From positions 603,498 through 667,497 of the forward strand of contig CM035304.1 in the NCBI GenBank assembly GCA_002900995.3: 64,000 nucleotides of DNA, in the 5' to 3' direction. Position 1 is the stretch's first letter; the number at the start of each line of letters is the position of its first letter. This DNA is from Ganoderma boninense (lineage: Eukaryota; Basidiomycota; Agaricomycetes; Polyporales; Polyporaceae). The notes beneath the pieces are model-generated. The model did not search any database and was not told the origin of the DNA. It saw nothing but the letters and a program-made list of their open reading frames with translations. This document shows, in pieces, positions 1 to 9,605 of this stretch. Both the position numbers and the translations under genes were made by a program.

Positions 1-1073
1 CGAGAGGATCTGGGATGGGACGCCCGGCAAACCAAGCTCTCGCCGTGCGACAGTCGGAAGTACACATCTCGGGAAAAGCAGACGGCCGAAATGCCGGCGC
101 GGTCATGGCGCTTCAATAAATGCTCGTACTTGTCATCTCGTCCACTCCCTTTCCCCTCGTACTTCGCTTGTGACACCCTCATTTCTCCCCCTTCCCCCCA
201 CCATCAACCTCCATCCTCCCGCGGTTTTTCACGGAACCCCACTGAGCTCGCTGCTCTCATATCCAGACGGCTCACCGGCGCTGTATTGCCCACGCATCCT
301 CACACCCCTCAACGCCCTGCACGTCAGTACGTTTCCATCACGCCCACACTAGGTTTGTGATTTGCTGATGCAATGTTATTCAGGCGTCCTCCTCTTTCTG
401 TCCAATACGCCCGAGACATCGACTCCCTTGTGCAGTCTCCGTGCCACGGGACGACCGGCATGCTAACGTTTTCTTGCGAGCTGTCCGGCAACCCCAGACA
501 ACCAGGCGCGAGCTCTCACAACGTGTCTCACCCCCTCAATGAGGACTCGAGCCGACGGGGTCTCTCTCCGCTTATCTCTCGGCACACCGTTGTTGTCGAC
601 AATGGAGCCGTCTCCATGCCGGGCCTGAAGACTGCCGCGTGAGTGCAAGGTACGCAACTGTCCTCCTCATCTGTCGTACCAGTGCCCTCACGCTCTCACA
701 TCCAGATTTCCACCGGTGGACTGGCTCCGCTCATGATCATCCTCACTGCACTCGCCCACAAACACCCCCCTCATCGACATTCCTCGTTTCCGACTCTCAC
801 ATTGTCCACTGCTCGCACCGTGCATCCTGGCTTCCGGAGAACGAGCCACAACTTGGTACGTTTGGACGAACGGCCTACATCTACGAGGGATGCTGACCGA
901 CTATTCTCCGAGCAGTTATGCCTGGAGCGGCATGGCTAAAGGCTGAACAACAGAACGAGACATGAAATATGCAACGGTCAGTATGCGCAGAATATTATGT
1001 CTATTTTTGCATGCTCACGCTGTAGTAATTACTTGCAGGACGTGCTTGATGCTGACGGACCCGAGATTTCAAC

Positions 1074-1121
1074 GAGCTCCCCGACCGACGAGCTTCCCGA
1101 CCGACGAGCTTCCCGATCGAC
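1074..1121 (+). repeat. 16-bp tandem repeat, three units
   Basis: Three successive 16-nt units of the form GAGCTTCCCGACCGAC with one substitution in the first unit and one in the third. It lies just downstream of a possible splice acceptor. Confidence 0.85.
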
Positions 1122-1490
1122 AATTCATCTTCAAGTAGGCTGGCTGGCGAGATCGGGTCGACCCTCTGTGCAGACCACAGCGTCCAAGAACGCTATTATG
1201 TGTCGGCACTGGGCTCAAGGCTAGAGGTTTTCAGAGCAACTGTCTGAGAGAGGTGAGAGCGTCGTTGATCCGTGTCCTCTGGGTGCGTCGTCGACGGTTC
1301 ATTTTTGGTGAGTCCATCAGTCTGGCGCCACACGCAAACGAGCGTACGTCTTGAATCGCGCACTCGAATGCAAAGCCCCCGGTAGTGACCGCCATGACTA
1401 TGCTCAAGCAAATGCTTGCGCACAGTCTAGCACTGCCGCAGGGTCATGGTGCGTATTCGTACTGCGGCTCCATTTCGTTTTCGTTTGCTC

Positions 1491-1763
1491 AGTGTCCCTG
1501 TACAACGTTCCAGTTGGAGATTTTGACGGGGCGCCCGGCAGACAGACCGCACTCGAGCGGGCTGTCCGGCAGCGTCAGAACGTGAGGTGCGTATCCGCAT
1601 GGACTACGACGTTCGGTATTCACATTCTTACTCAGGCTATCGTGCCTGTCATTTGCTCACTGTCCCTGCTGAATGTTTATCGTAGATTTTGGCTCGAGAT
1701 TTCGACGGGCCTCACGGCAGACACAGTCCATTCGAGCGGGCTATCCGGCAGAGTCATAACATC
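1491..1763 (+). repeat. Two imperfect direct copies of a ~65-bp unit, ~184 bp apart
   Basis: The segment from about 1513 to 1579 and that from about 1697 to 1763 share a GAGATTT-GACGGG core, a GGCAGACA block, TCGAGCGGGCT and TCCGGCAG in the same order. Both encode a similar peptide in the same relative frame (core HSSGLSG). Weaker matches occur near 470-500 and 1060. Confidence 0.6.
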
Positions 1764-2347
1764 TAGTGTATATCCGGCACGGACGACGGGTGTTTCGTGT
1801 GCATAGGCGAACGCCCCCAGGAGGAACTTGCAACTAGCGAGTGAGTCTGTTGCCGACATCTCGACCATTTTGACCGTCTCGCGGCCGCTGTATACACACT
1901 CTGCGAGTGCCGGTGGCCTTGAGTCGTCATCCGAGACCGGTGAGCAAACTATTTTCACGTTTTCCGTGTCGTCCGGGACTCATCAGAAGTGCACGCAGAT
2001 CCCACAAGGTGCCCACTTGAAGACCGCGCTGAGTATGGCCCTGCGACGAGCTGAGTTGCAGCGCACCTTGCTCTGCAAAGCCGCTTTGTTGCTGAACCTT
2101 GGTAACATGCTTTGCAGCTGGTACATGGTCTCCGAATTTCGAGCCCGAGTTCATGGTGTCTGGCATTTGTGTGTTCCGAAGAGCCTCGACACATTTGAGC
2201 CTTAGTGGCGGAAGAATCTTAGGATGCATAGCCTCTGGACGAGGCGTTTGGAGTAGTAAATATATTTCGTTCTGGTCTGTACACTACGTGCTCCCGCTGT
2301 GAAAACCAGCGCAAGTCCAACTGTTGAGTGCCCTGCGCCTTCGTACC

Positions 2348-2478
2348 ATGTCCTCAAGAGCGCAACCCCTCCTCCCATTCCCCGATGTCCTCAAGAGCGC
2401 AACCCCTCCTCCCATTCCCCGATGACCTCAACAGCACACCCCGATGTCCTCATCCCACCCCGATGTCCTCATCCCACC
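2348..2478 (+). repeat. Minisatellites with 37-bp and 19-bp periods
   Basis: A 37-bp unit beginning ATGTCCTCAAGAGCGCAACC is repeated twice in tandem (2348-2421). It is followed by two copies of a 19-bp unit, CCGATGTCCTCATCCCACC (2441-2478), and a partial third. The units share GATGTCCTCA, so the second array probably arose from the first. The array lies about 80 bp beyond the stop codon of the helicase gene. Confidence 0.85.
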
Positions 2479-2556
2479 CCGATGCCCCACCTATGTCCGT
2501 GTTTATTTCTCTGGCCAAAACGCCCTCGCCTCGCATGCCCCGAGCACAAACACCGG

Positions 2557-5546
2557 CTACCCAGTGCCTGCCAGCCGCGCCGTCCCTTCCGCGACCCGCA
2601 TCGCATCCACCCAAGCCGCGTCGGAGGAAGAGTCTCCACGTCGCGACCCAGAAGCCTGAGCACTCGCAACCAGAGTCCCCCAGTGGTCCGCAAGCTTACC
2701 CAGGAGCGTCTTCTGTGCGGGCCCGCAGAGGAACGCGCGGTTGGTGACGACGACCATGCCCGCCTGGCACCGCGTGAGCATGACGTTCATGCGGTTGAGC
2801 GACTTGAGGAACCCTGGCGCGGTCGTCCGCACGACCGAGACGATCACCAGGGGCGCCTCGTGTCCTGTTTTCAGCATTGAGATTAGTACATTCCGAGATC
2901 AGATTCTATTTGGTGACAAGGACAGGAGGAAACGAGACGAAGAAGAGGATTAGAAGTGGAGCGCACCCTGGTAGCTGTCGACGTTGTACACGTTCCCGTG
3001 CGGCAGGCCCGCAGCCTTGAGCGCAGCGACGAGGGCCGCGCGCTGCCCGTCGTACGGCGTGATGATGCACACCTTGCGCTCATCCCCGTAGTATCTCCTG
3101 ACGAGGTTTATGATAGTGTGCACCTCTTCCATGTTCTTTGGGTGCACACGGGTTCCAGTGAGTTTGCTACAGATCGGTTTCGGGGGTGGGATCAAGGACA
3201 GTGGCGCACCTTCCAACTCGACCCGGCGGGAGCTTCAGCCCCTTTCCGGACATCGACGAACTTTACGCAGGTGGATGCCGTGATTGGGTGGGAGGATTTG
3301 AGCCGTGAGTCGTAGACGTGCTTGGATATGAAGTCACCAAGCGGTACCGGCATCCTGTCTGCAAACACGTGAGCCAAGGGATGGAGGGAGTAGAAGCCCG
3401 TGGGCTTACATTGGGTGTCGAGGAAGTACGCCGACGCGCGGAACTGCGCAAAGTCGAATATCGTCTTCATCTTCGGGGCAGTCTCCTTCCCGTACGGCGG
3501 CACTTCCGAGGGAGGAAGATGAGTGGCGGTCCAGAGTTGTCCACGGAGAAGACGTACGCTGATTCGGGTCGCCGAACATGCACACCTTGTGGAGATGTTT
3601 CGAGAACCCGTGGAAGACGTGCTGTTGTGCATACAACGTAATTCCACTGGCATGTTAGAGGATGCGCAACACGATCCATATGGCACACGCACCATGAACT
3701 CGAAGGTGTCGATTTGAGACGCCTCATCGACAATCAGCCGCTCGACAGGGACGAGCTCAAACACACGCTTCATAGCGTTAGACGAACTCGACAGCATAGA
3801 GAGCGTGCACAGGACGATCATCTGCTCGCCGAACAGAGCGTCGAGATCCGTGTTTTTGTGGGCTAGCTTGTCCGACTGGATAAGGTGGTCAGAAATGTCG
3901 ATGTAGTGGTGCTCATGCCTGCGAGGCCCGATCAGAGACGAGACACGGGTATTGCTTGGGTCATGATGACCAAGACATGAGCGAGCAGACTGACCACTCG
4001 TAGTAAAAGTCCTTCGAGACGATGATCTTGAAATCGATGTTGCGTTTCACGAGGCTCTCCGCGATGTTCTTGACGCCGACGTTGGAGTGGGCGACAACCC
4101 ATGCTCGGCTTTTAGTTCTCGCCAGGTGGTCGAGTCCCACGGCGATCGTGCTCGTCTTTCCTGTCCCGGGAGGTCCTGGATGGAGCAAACCGACCGGTGT
4201 TATCACCGGTGTCAGCCGGACTCACTATCTGGGCAGAAACAGCATACACACCGTGTATATTGACGAGCGACGCCGTTTGTCCAACCATCGCCTTCACGAC
4301 TGCCTGTTGGGACCGGTTCAGCTTCTGGAACAACGGCGACGTGATCTGCACGTCCTCCTCCACCGCTTTCTTCGTCCTCTTCTTCCGGCGTCCATTTTTG
4401 CCCTTGTTCGCAGGGGGAAACCACAGCATCTTCACGAACGGCGACTCGTCCATCGCATCGACGCCCTGGAGGACGCATCGTACGAAGCAGTCGCGCGCAA
4501 GCTCGGCACTCGTAGGATCCTCGCGCCCGACCACGCACACCTTCTCCACCTTGTCCGGGAGCTTGCCCTTACCGATGAGCTGGAGGGTCGTTTCCTTCCC
4601 CTCCATCCCCGTCGCGCGCGCCTTGACTTTCCCTCCATTGATGTGCACAACCGTCTGCGTGGGGAGGGGTGGTGGGGAGCAGTGGGTAAATGTGTCAGGG
4701 GATGCGGGAAGACCGGGCCGCAAACGCACCTGGCCGCTCATGCGGACCTTGCTCTTGAAGCGGGCGTTGCGCAGCGCGACGCTTGACTTGTCCTTCACTT
4801 CTATCGTGTCGAAGTCGTTCTCCATGCGTGTCGGCCGGTCCGCGTCGAGCAGCTCGACGTTGAGCACGAGCTGCGAGAGACACGCGAGCTGGGGCCCCGT
4901 CAGGTGGAGCGTGTCGACCTTGCGCTCGTGCTGGATCTCTCGGGAACATTCGCCGGCGATGCTGCGGTAATCCATACCTATCAGAACGCACATACACATG
5001 GGGAAAGCATGGGGAAATGCACCAAGCTGAGAGCCAGGCGCGCAGGCAGAGGTCCTTATTGGTGCTGCGGTAGAACAGCGCGCATATACTTTGGCTGTAG
5101 ACTGGATGTGGTAGAAAATTCCGTGCGAGCGCGACGGCGGGGTGCAGTCTTTGGCTTCCTGGGTTGGGCTCGGGTGCGAGGGCGGTCAGGTCGACGCCGC
5201 GGGTGTGCACGCCGAATTGGCGGTGGAGGAGGAGGGCGGCGCGAGCCATGTCAAATGCGACGAAGAGGCACCTCGGGTGGTTGAGCACAGACGCGAGGTC
5301 GTTGTGAGATGCATCCTTGGTGACGGTGATCTGGAAGACGGCAGTGTCGGTGGCGAGGGCGATGGCCTCAATGAACCCGCCCTTAGTCAGTCGGAACGAG
5401 ATGGCGACCAGAATGGGGTCGCTATGGCTAGTGTGTGGTGAGAGCCCGAGGCGATCGAGGAGAGCGAGGCAAGAGTCGGCCTTGAACCGCTGGAAAGGCA
5501 CATCGGTGATGAGTCCAGGTACGACGTTCTGGACAAACGTCGGCAT
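2557..5546 (-). CDS. SF1B (Upf1-like) helicase with N-terminal exonuclease-like region
   Basis: Multi-exon gene with about nine short introns. After splicing, all core motifs of a superfamily 1B nucleic-acid helicase appear in order: GPPGTGKT (Walker A, about 4140-4180), VDEASQI (motif II, about 3735), GDPNQLPPYG (motif III, formed across an intron near 3540), QYRM (motif IV, across an intron near 3370), VDSYQGHE (motif V, across the intron near 2870-2965) and an LNRMNVMLTR motif VI (about 2780). The N-terminal ~180 residues resemble the fold region of 3'-5' exonuclease-like (RNase H-like) domains but lack an obvious catalytic aspartate set. Family members unwind RNA or DNA with ATP, usually in RNA turnover or DNA replication. 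The start is placed at the second Met; an upstream Met at 5576 adds a poly-Thr stretch. The gene is divergent from RPAC1. The specific orthologue is not resolved. Confidence 0.85.
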
Positions 5547-6190
5547 CGTGGTGGTGGTGGTGGTGGTGGGAGACAAGGGGGCAGGGCCACCAGGCCATTA
5601 TACCTTCCTGTAACTTAAATCGAACCATGGAATCATACCTCGCGCATGCTGTGTGAGCAACAGGCACAAAGGCGTTCTGCTGGTGCGACGCTAGCGTCTC
5701 CGACAAAACCAGCGGCTTGCCTAGGAAAAGAACTCGCCTTGAAGAAGAAAAGATAACGTACGGTTGTGATTTGTACTGCTATCAAGGATCCGCCTTTCCA
5801 CTCCGAGACACTGGGCCGCCTCGTGGAGCAGATAAACAGGCGTCGGAAGCAGCAAGCAGAACCTTCATCGTCACCACTCATGTAGCCGATTTCGAGCACG
5901 AAGGGTCCTATCCAGCTTGGTAGCATTGCGGAAACACACCCAGAGATGTTGCGCAAGACATATAACGTAGCATACACACAGAAAAAGCCTCGAAGGGAAT
6001 CACGGAGCAGAGGAGTCCCGCTCAACGCAGATGGTGGGCAGACGCAAGGGGCAGTGGACAGAAAAGCGCCCAAAGACTCGTTGTCAAAACCAATAAATAC
6101 TGAAAGATAACTCCGATTTATAGACCTATCAGCCATTGCCGTGATGGCGCCGGGAAAGAAAGTCAATTTGCAGCGCGACGCAGCTCGGGA
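5547..6190. promoter_or_regulatory. Intergenic region between divergent helicase and RPAC1 genes
   Basis: About 640 bp separate the two start codons, so this region should hold both promoters. It begins with a short GTG/CAC trinucleotide run (about 5549-5570). I see no convincing gene and no clear TATA box; the open frames here are short and lack family features. Confidence 0.5.
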
Positions 6191-7796
6191 ATGGCGTCCT
6201 CCTCCTCTTCCCACCTCCCGTCCTCCGTCTTCAACCCTCGCCGCCATGTTGGCGTACACGCAGAGCATGTCTCCAACGTCTCAAACACCGAATTCCCTGG
6301 TCACTACCCTGGAGAGGACCACGGCTGGAGTCTTGCAAAATTCAAGGAGGTACGCGGTCCCCGACGTTCTGTGCCAATTGGTTTATGACGGGATGCCTTT
6401 CAACAGAACTTGAAAGTGTCGGTGAAGAGACTATCACAACGTTCCGTGGAGTTTGACCTGGTCGGGTGGATGCGTCGATTGCGAACGCGTTCCGTCGGAT
6501 AATGATCGCGGAGGTGAGCTATCGTTCAAGTTCGAGTTCATAGCGCGTTTTGTATGCGACAAGAGTGTTAGCGTCGAAGCAGAGCGCCGTTCGTTGGGGT
6601 GGAGAGCCATATGCGCGAGAATCTCCCCGCGCCGACGTGCACGATGCTCTCTTCGACTTCGCCGAATCCGCCTTACCCTCTACTCCCCACCCTCCCCGCT
6701 GATCCCTACTTAGGTCCCAACAATCGCAATAGAAGACGTCTTCATCTTCAACAACACCTCCGTGATACAAGACGAAATTCTCTCGCACCGGTTAGGTCTC
6801 GTCCCCTTGAACGTCGACCCCCGGTTATTCGAGTTTCGGCCTCCCGGAGGCCTCCCCACAGACCGAAATACGCTTGTGTTCAAGTACATCGTTCTTCCCG
6901 CTTCGTGCCCCCCACCCTGTTCTCTGATACCGACCTTTGTTAGGCTCAACGTAAAGTGCGAACGAGTAAAAAAGGCCACAAAAGAGGCCCCCCAAATCAT
7001 CAACCAGGTCGTCACTACCGCGGACCTCGTCTGGGAGCCTCAGGGAGAGCAGGACACCGTCTTCGCCGTGAACCCGCCAGCAGCGACGAACAAGGACATC
7101 GTCCTCGCGAAGCTCGCCCCGGAGCAGGTCATCGAGATGGAGCTGCACGCGGTCAAGGGCCTCGCGAAGGAGCACGCGAAGTGGAGTGCCGTTGGTGAGT
7201 CCCCCTGCACCAACCCATCGCGCCCCTCGCCCTTCACGAACTAATCTGCGCGCGCGTGCGCCTTCTCCTCCTCCCTGCATCCCCTCCTTTGCAGCAACGG
7301 CGTCGTACCGCCTGCACCCGCTCGTCGTCCTGAACCCCGCGAAGCCCGTCCCGCCCGAGCACGCGGAGAAGTTCGCGCGGTGCTTCAGCCCGGGCGTCGT
7401 GGCGCTCGGGCCGCACGGCGCGGTGTCGATCGACGAGCGCAGCCTGCGCCGCGAGACGATGTCGCGCGAGGTCCTCCGCCACAAGGAGTTCGACGGCTGT
7501 GTCGAGCTCAAGCGCGTCCGCGACTGGTTCATCTGTGCGTCTTCTCTTTCCTCTTTCTATTCGGCTGGTGTCAGGGCGGCGCTGATGATGCGCGTGCACA
7601 TACAGTCAGCGTGGAGAGCGAGGGGCCGTACACGCCCGAGTCGCTCCTGCCCGAGGCGATCAAGGTCATGCGCGGCAAGATTGCGTCCATTCGCGCCGCG
7701 GCGGAGGCGCTCCTTGCCGACTCGGAGGACTTGGGAAGTGCGGCCGCTGCAGGTGGTCCGGACGTGGATGGCGACGTTGAGATGGGCAGAGAGTAG
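6191..7796 (+). CDS. RPC40: DNA-directed RNA polymerases I and III subunit RPAC1 (Rpc40)
   Basis: Shared alpha-like subunit of RNA polymerases I and III, which nucleates assembly with RPAC2 in the nucleus. Six exons can be read: 6191-6349, 6407-6513, 6714-6883, 6944-7194, 7295-7534 and 7606-7796, all with GT-AG introns. The protein is about 350 residues, the usual family length. Recognisable blocks are SIANAFRRIMIAEVPT and IAIEDVFIFNNTSVIQDE followed by LSHRLGLVPL, the characteristic RPAC1/Rpb3-type dimerisation domain. Exon 2 needs one extra base near 6464-6466 to stay in frame (see the separate entry), so as assembled the gene is broken, probably by a homopolymer sequencing error. The start is the only in-frame Met before the conserved FPGHYPGEDHGW segment. 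Confidence 0.9.
6461..6470 (+). other. RPC40: Apparent 1-base deletion in RPAC1 exon 2
   Basis: Upstream of this site the frame reads VEFDLVG; downstream the conserved VDASIANAFRR is in the next frame. One additional G in the GGG run at 6464-6466 would join them as DLVGVDAS, the family consensus. No splice signals explain the shift. A sequencing or assembly error is more likely than loss of an essential gene. Confidence 0.8.
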
Positions 7797-8118
7797 TGTA
7801 GGTGGGCGGTGGGTGCGTGCTACTGTGTGCTTAGTATTGGCGCGCTTCTACTGTTGTAGGCTGAATGTTATTGCTATGTTCCTTCGTTCTGCGTTCCCGG
7901 ACCTGGCCTGGTCGTCGGCCACGTGTGGAGAGTCTCGTGGAGGAAGATCGCGGTATCCTTGCCGCCCGTGGCATGGAAATTCACGCTGGCATGAGTCAAC
8001 TTTCACCCAACCAACGTCGAGCTCAAGGCAGGTCCGTGGCATCATGGACAATGTTTCTGCCCATAACATGAACTAAAACTCTGGATATTTCAGCTCTCTG
8101 TCGCCCGCCCTTGCACTG
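7797..8118. other. 3' flank of RPAC1 and left half of the original promoter region of deaminase 1
   Basis: No gene seen. The last ~40 bases (CTCTCTGTCGCCCGCCC and following) resemble the region directly upstream of the second deaminase paralogue (about 5534x-5538x), as expected if this DNA was next to the first deaminase gene before the 45-kb insertion. Confidence 0.5.
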
Positions 8119-8123
8119 AGATA
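8119..8123. repeat. Left target-site duplication of the Copia element (AGATA)
   Basis: AGATA directly abuts the TG of the 5' LTR and is repeated at 53133-53137 directly after the CA of the 3' LTR. A 5-bp TSD is standard for Ty1/Copia integrases. Confidence 0.9.
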
Positions 8124-8441
8124 TGTTGAAATACGATAGTTACTCGTACTTGCATCGGACGCGGTAGTACTTGGTAGTAGGCGCTGGTCCGGCTTTGTTT
8201 GTTTGTGTTTGGTCTATCCCGCTCGTTTTTTCGTCGGTTTACCCTCACCGCGTTTCCTCAGCTGTTCACTCACCGTGCAACAGACTGAGGTAAGAATCTT
8301 CATAGCTTCCCATACAAACTAGTTCTGACATGTACTTTACAGTCCGTGTCCCGCTAGGTATTTATATATTACAGCTGTTCACTCACCGTGCAACAGACTG
8401 AGTCCGTGTCCCGCTAGACCGCTGCCCCGCATATCTCGACA
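8124..8441 (+). repeat. Copia 5' LTR
   Basis: 318 bp, TG...CA termini, matching 52815-53132 except for the fourth base from the end (G versus A). It contains a TATA-like GTATTTATATATTA (8358-8371) and an intron-plus-spliced-copy arrangement described separately. Confidence 0.93.
8259..8417 (+). repeat. Intron-containing segment followed by its spliced copy inside the LTR
   Basis: Copy 1 is 8259-8289 plus 8343-8357, interrupted by 8290-8342, a 53-nt segment that starts GTAAGA, has a CTGAC branch-point-like motif 17 nt before its end, and ends TTTACAG. Copy 2 (8372-8417, 46 nt) is identical to the two flanks joined with the 53 nt missing. The same arrangement is in the 3' LTR (52950-53108). 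Confidence 0.9.
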
Positions 8442-8455
8442 GGTTATGAGCCCTG
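8442..8455 (+). other. Primer-binding site, initiator tRNA-Met half-molecule type
   Basis: GGTTATGAGCCCTG starts at the base after the 5' LTR. It is complementary to the anticodon stem-loop of eukaryotic initiator tRNA-Met (CAGGGCUCAUAACC), the half-tRNA primer known from Copia-type elements. Confidence 0.8.
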
Positions 8456-8645
8456 GGCTCGCAAACTAGCTCCCAGGACCGACTCGCTACGCACAAACTA
8501 CGCTTCCTCAAGCGCAATCAGCTCCCCACACTCTTTCCGCCTCTCTCGGCGTCCCACACTTTCCGCTTCTCTCGGCGTCCCACACTCATTTCCCAGCGCC
8601 CGGCTCCTGTTCCTCGGCTTCCCACAATCACTTCTTTGATTCTCG
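8456..8645 (+). other. Copia 5' untranslated leader
   Basis: Pyrimidine-rich leader with two copies of a CTCTCGGCGTCCCACACT unit (about 8544-8588) between the primer-binding site and the gag start codon. No gene. Confidence 0.6.
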
Positions 8646-9002
8646 ATGCCCGAAACGACTCCTACCCCCACGACCAGTACCACTACTGGCACGTCGATCC
8701 CAGCATTATCCAATCGTTTATTTGATGTCGCGTTCCTCAAAAATGACGGCTCGAACTACACGACATGGAGTTTCCGCGTCAAACGCATACTCATGCAGCG
8801 TGGAATCTGGGAGATCGTCAACGGAACCGAGGCATGCCCGGCTGAGACGGACAAGGTTGGACGCGCGGACTGGACGTCACGCGATTCGATCGCGTTCACG
8901 CAAATAACGCTCACGCTCGAAGACGAGCCGCTCGCCGCGTGCATGTATCTCACGTCCTCGGAGGCGGTCTGGACGAAATTGGCAACGATGTACGAAGGGA
9001 AA
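8646..9002 (+). CDS. Copia gag-pol, 5' fragment (Gag N-terminus)
   Basis: First 119 codons of the Copia polyprotein. The sequence has the Copia Gag start: LFDVAFLKNDGSNYTTWSFR, where the YxxW core is typical of the DUF4219/UBN2 region, then a helical stretch ending ATMYEGK. The frame continues at 22076 as GKQTIASLIGEL. The two pieces are separated by the MULE, whose 9-bp TSD is the GAAGGGAAA encoding EGK. On the chromosome this fragment now runs into MULE terminal DNA, so the host element is inactivated unless the MULE leaves. The start is the first Met after the leader and fits the usual Copia Gag length. Confidence 0.88.
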
Positions 9003-9031
9003 GCTTGGTCGGCCGTCCCAGACAATGACGC

Positions 9032-9605
9032 AGCCAGCGCTTCGTCCTGCCTTCTTCCGGGGGTAGCCGGTGGCGCCCCGATGACAGGGCCTGGAACCCT
9101 GATTGGCAGACGTCGGGGCGCCCTGTCACCCAAAACGGATGCTCGTCCCTCCCGCCGAGCGTCTGTGCGCCTCTTCCCATTATGGTAGACCGTCGCGATA
9201 TTGCAATTAGTTTAATATTTAATATTTGGCATCTGTTATTTGCCAACGTCCACCGCCTGCCCGCCTCAAGACTGGCTTCCTGACTCTCATCATCTCGGGC
9301 ACGCTGTCCGTTGTCTGCATCTTTTCCGCGATCCTCTCTTGTGCTCGTCTCCACTCTGCTCATCGTCTCCACTGTGATCGTCTTACCGCCTCGCTGCCCG
9401 GAAGTTGAGCCCGCCTTGGTGCCTCGAAGTCCACGACACACGCACCGGATCCCCAACCTCCGGCATCCTGGGCCCCTAGGCGATGCGAGAAGGACTTGGA
9501 GTCGTTCAGCTCGTCCAAGGATGGGTGACACTTCACGTTTATATAGCCTTGAGCCTCGGTCCTGGCATCCCTCAACTTTCCACTGTCGCTGACCTCTGCT
9601 GCATC
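9032..9605. other. MULE left subterminal region, no gene
   Basis: Between the left inverted repeat and the first cargo gene. It has short inverted motifs (GGCGCCC / GGGCGCC around 9073-9122) and an AT-rich patch near 9200-9235. I see no coding evidence. It probably holds transposase-binding sites and the promoter of the cargo gene. Confidence 0.4.

Larger units (their letters stand above)
1..2240 (+). other. Degenerate repeat-rich region, possible multi-exon gene remnant
   Basis: No recognisable protein. Several short open stretches on the plus strand are joined by plausible fungal splice signals, for example an acceptor near 382, a pair around 1450-1511 and another around 1582-1634. The predicted short exons share a recurring peptide theme of the form LEI-TG-AD-HSSGLSG-V. 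This could be a decayed gene built of duplicated exons, or only duplicated non-coding DNA. I cannot define a start, a stop or a function. Confidence 0.25.

Noticed and set aside
8124..8441. Reading the repeat shared by 8124-8441 and 52815-53132 as a duplicated promoter or a solo LTR
   Set aside because: The TSD AGATA outside both copies, the tRNA-Met primer site after the first, and the Copia coding region ending before the second show that they are the paired LTRs of one element.
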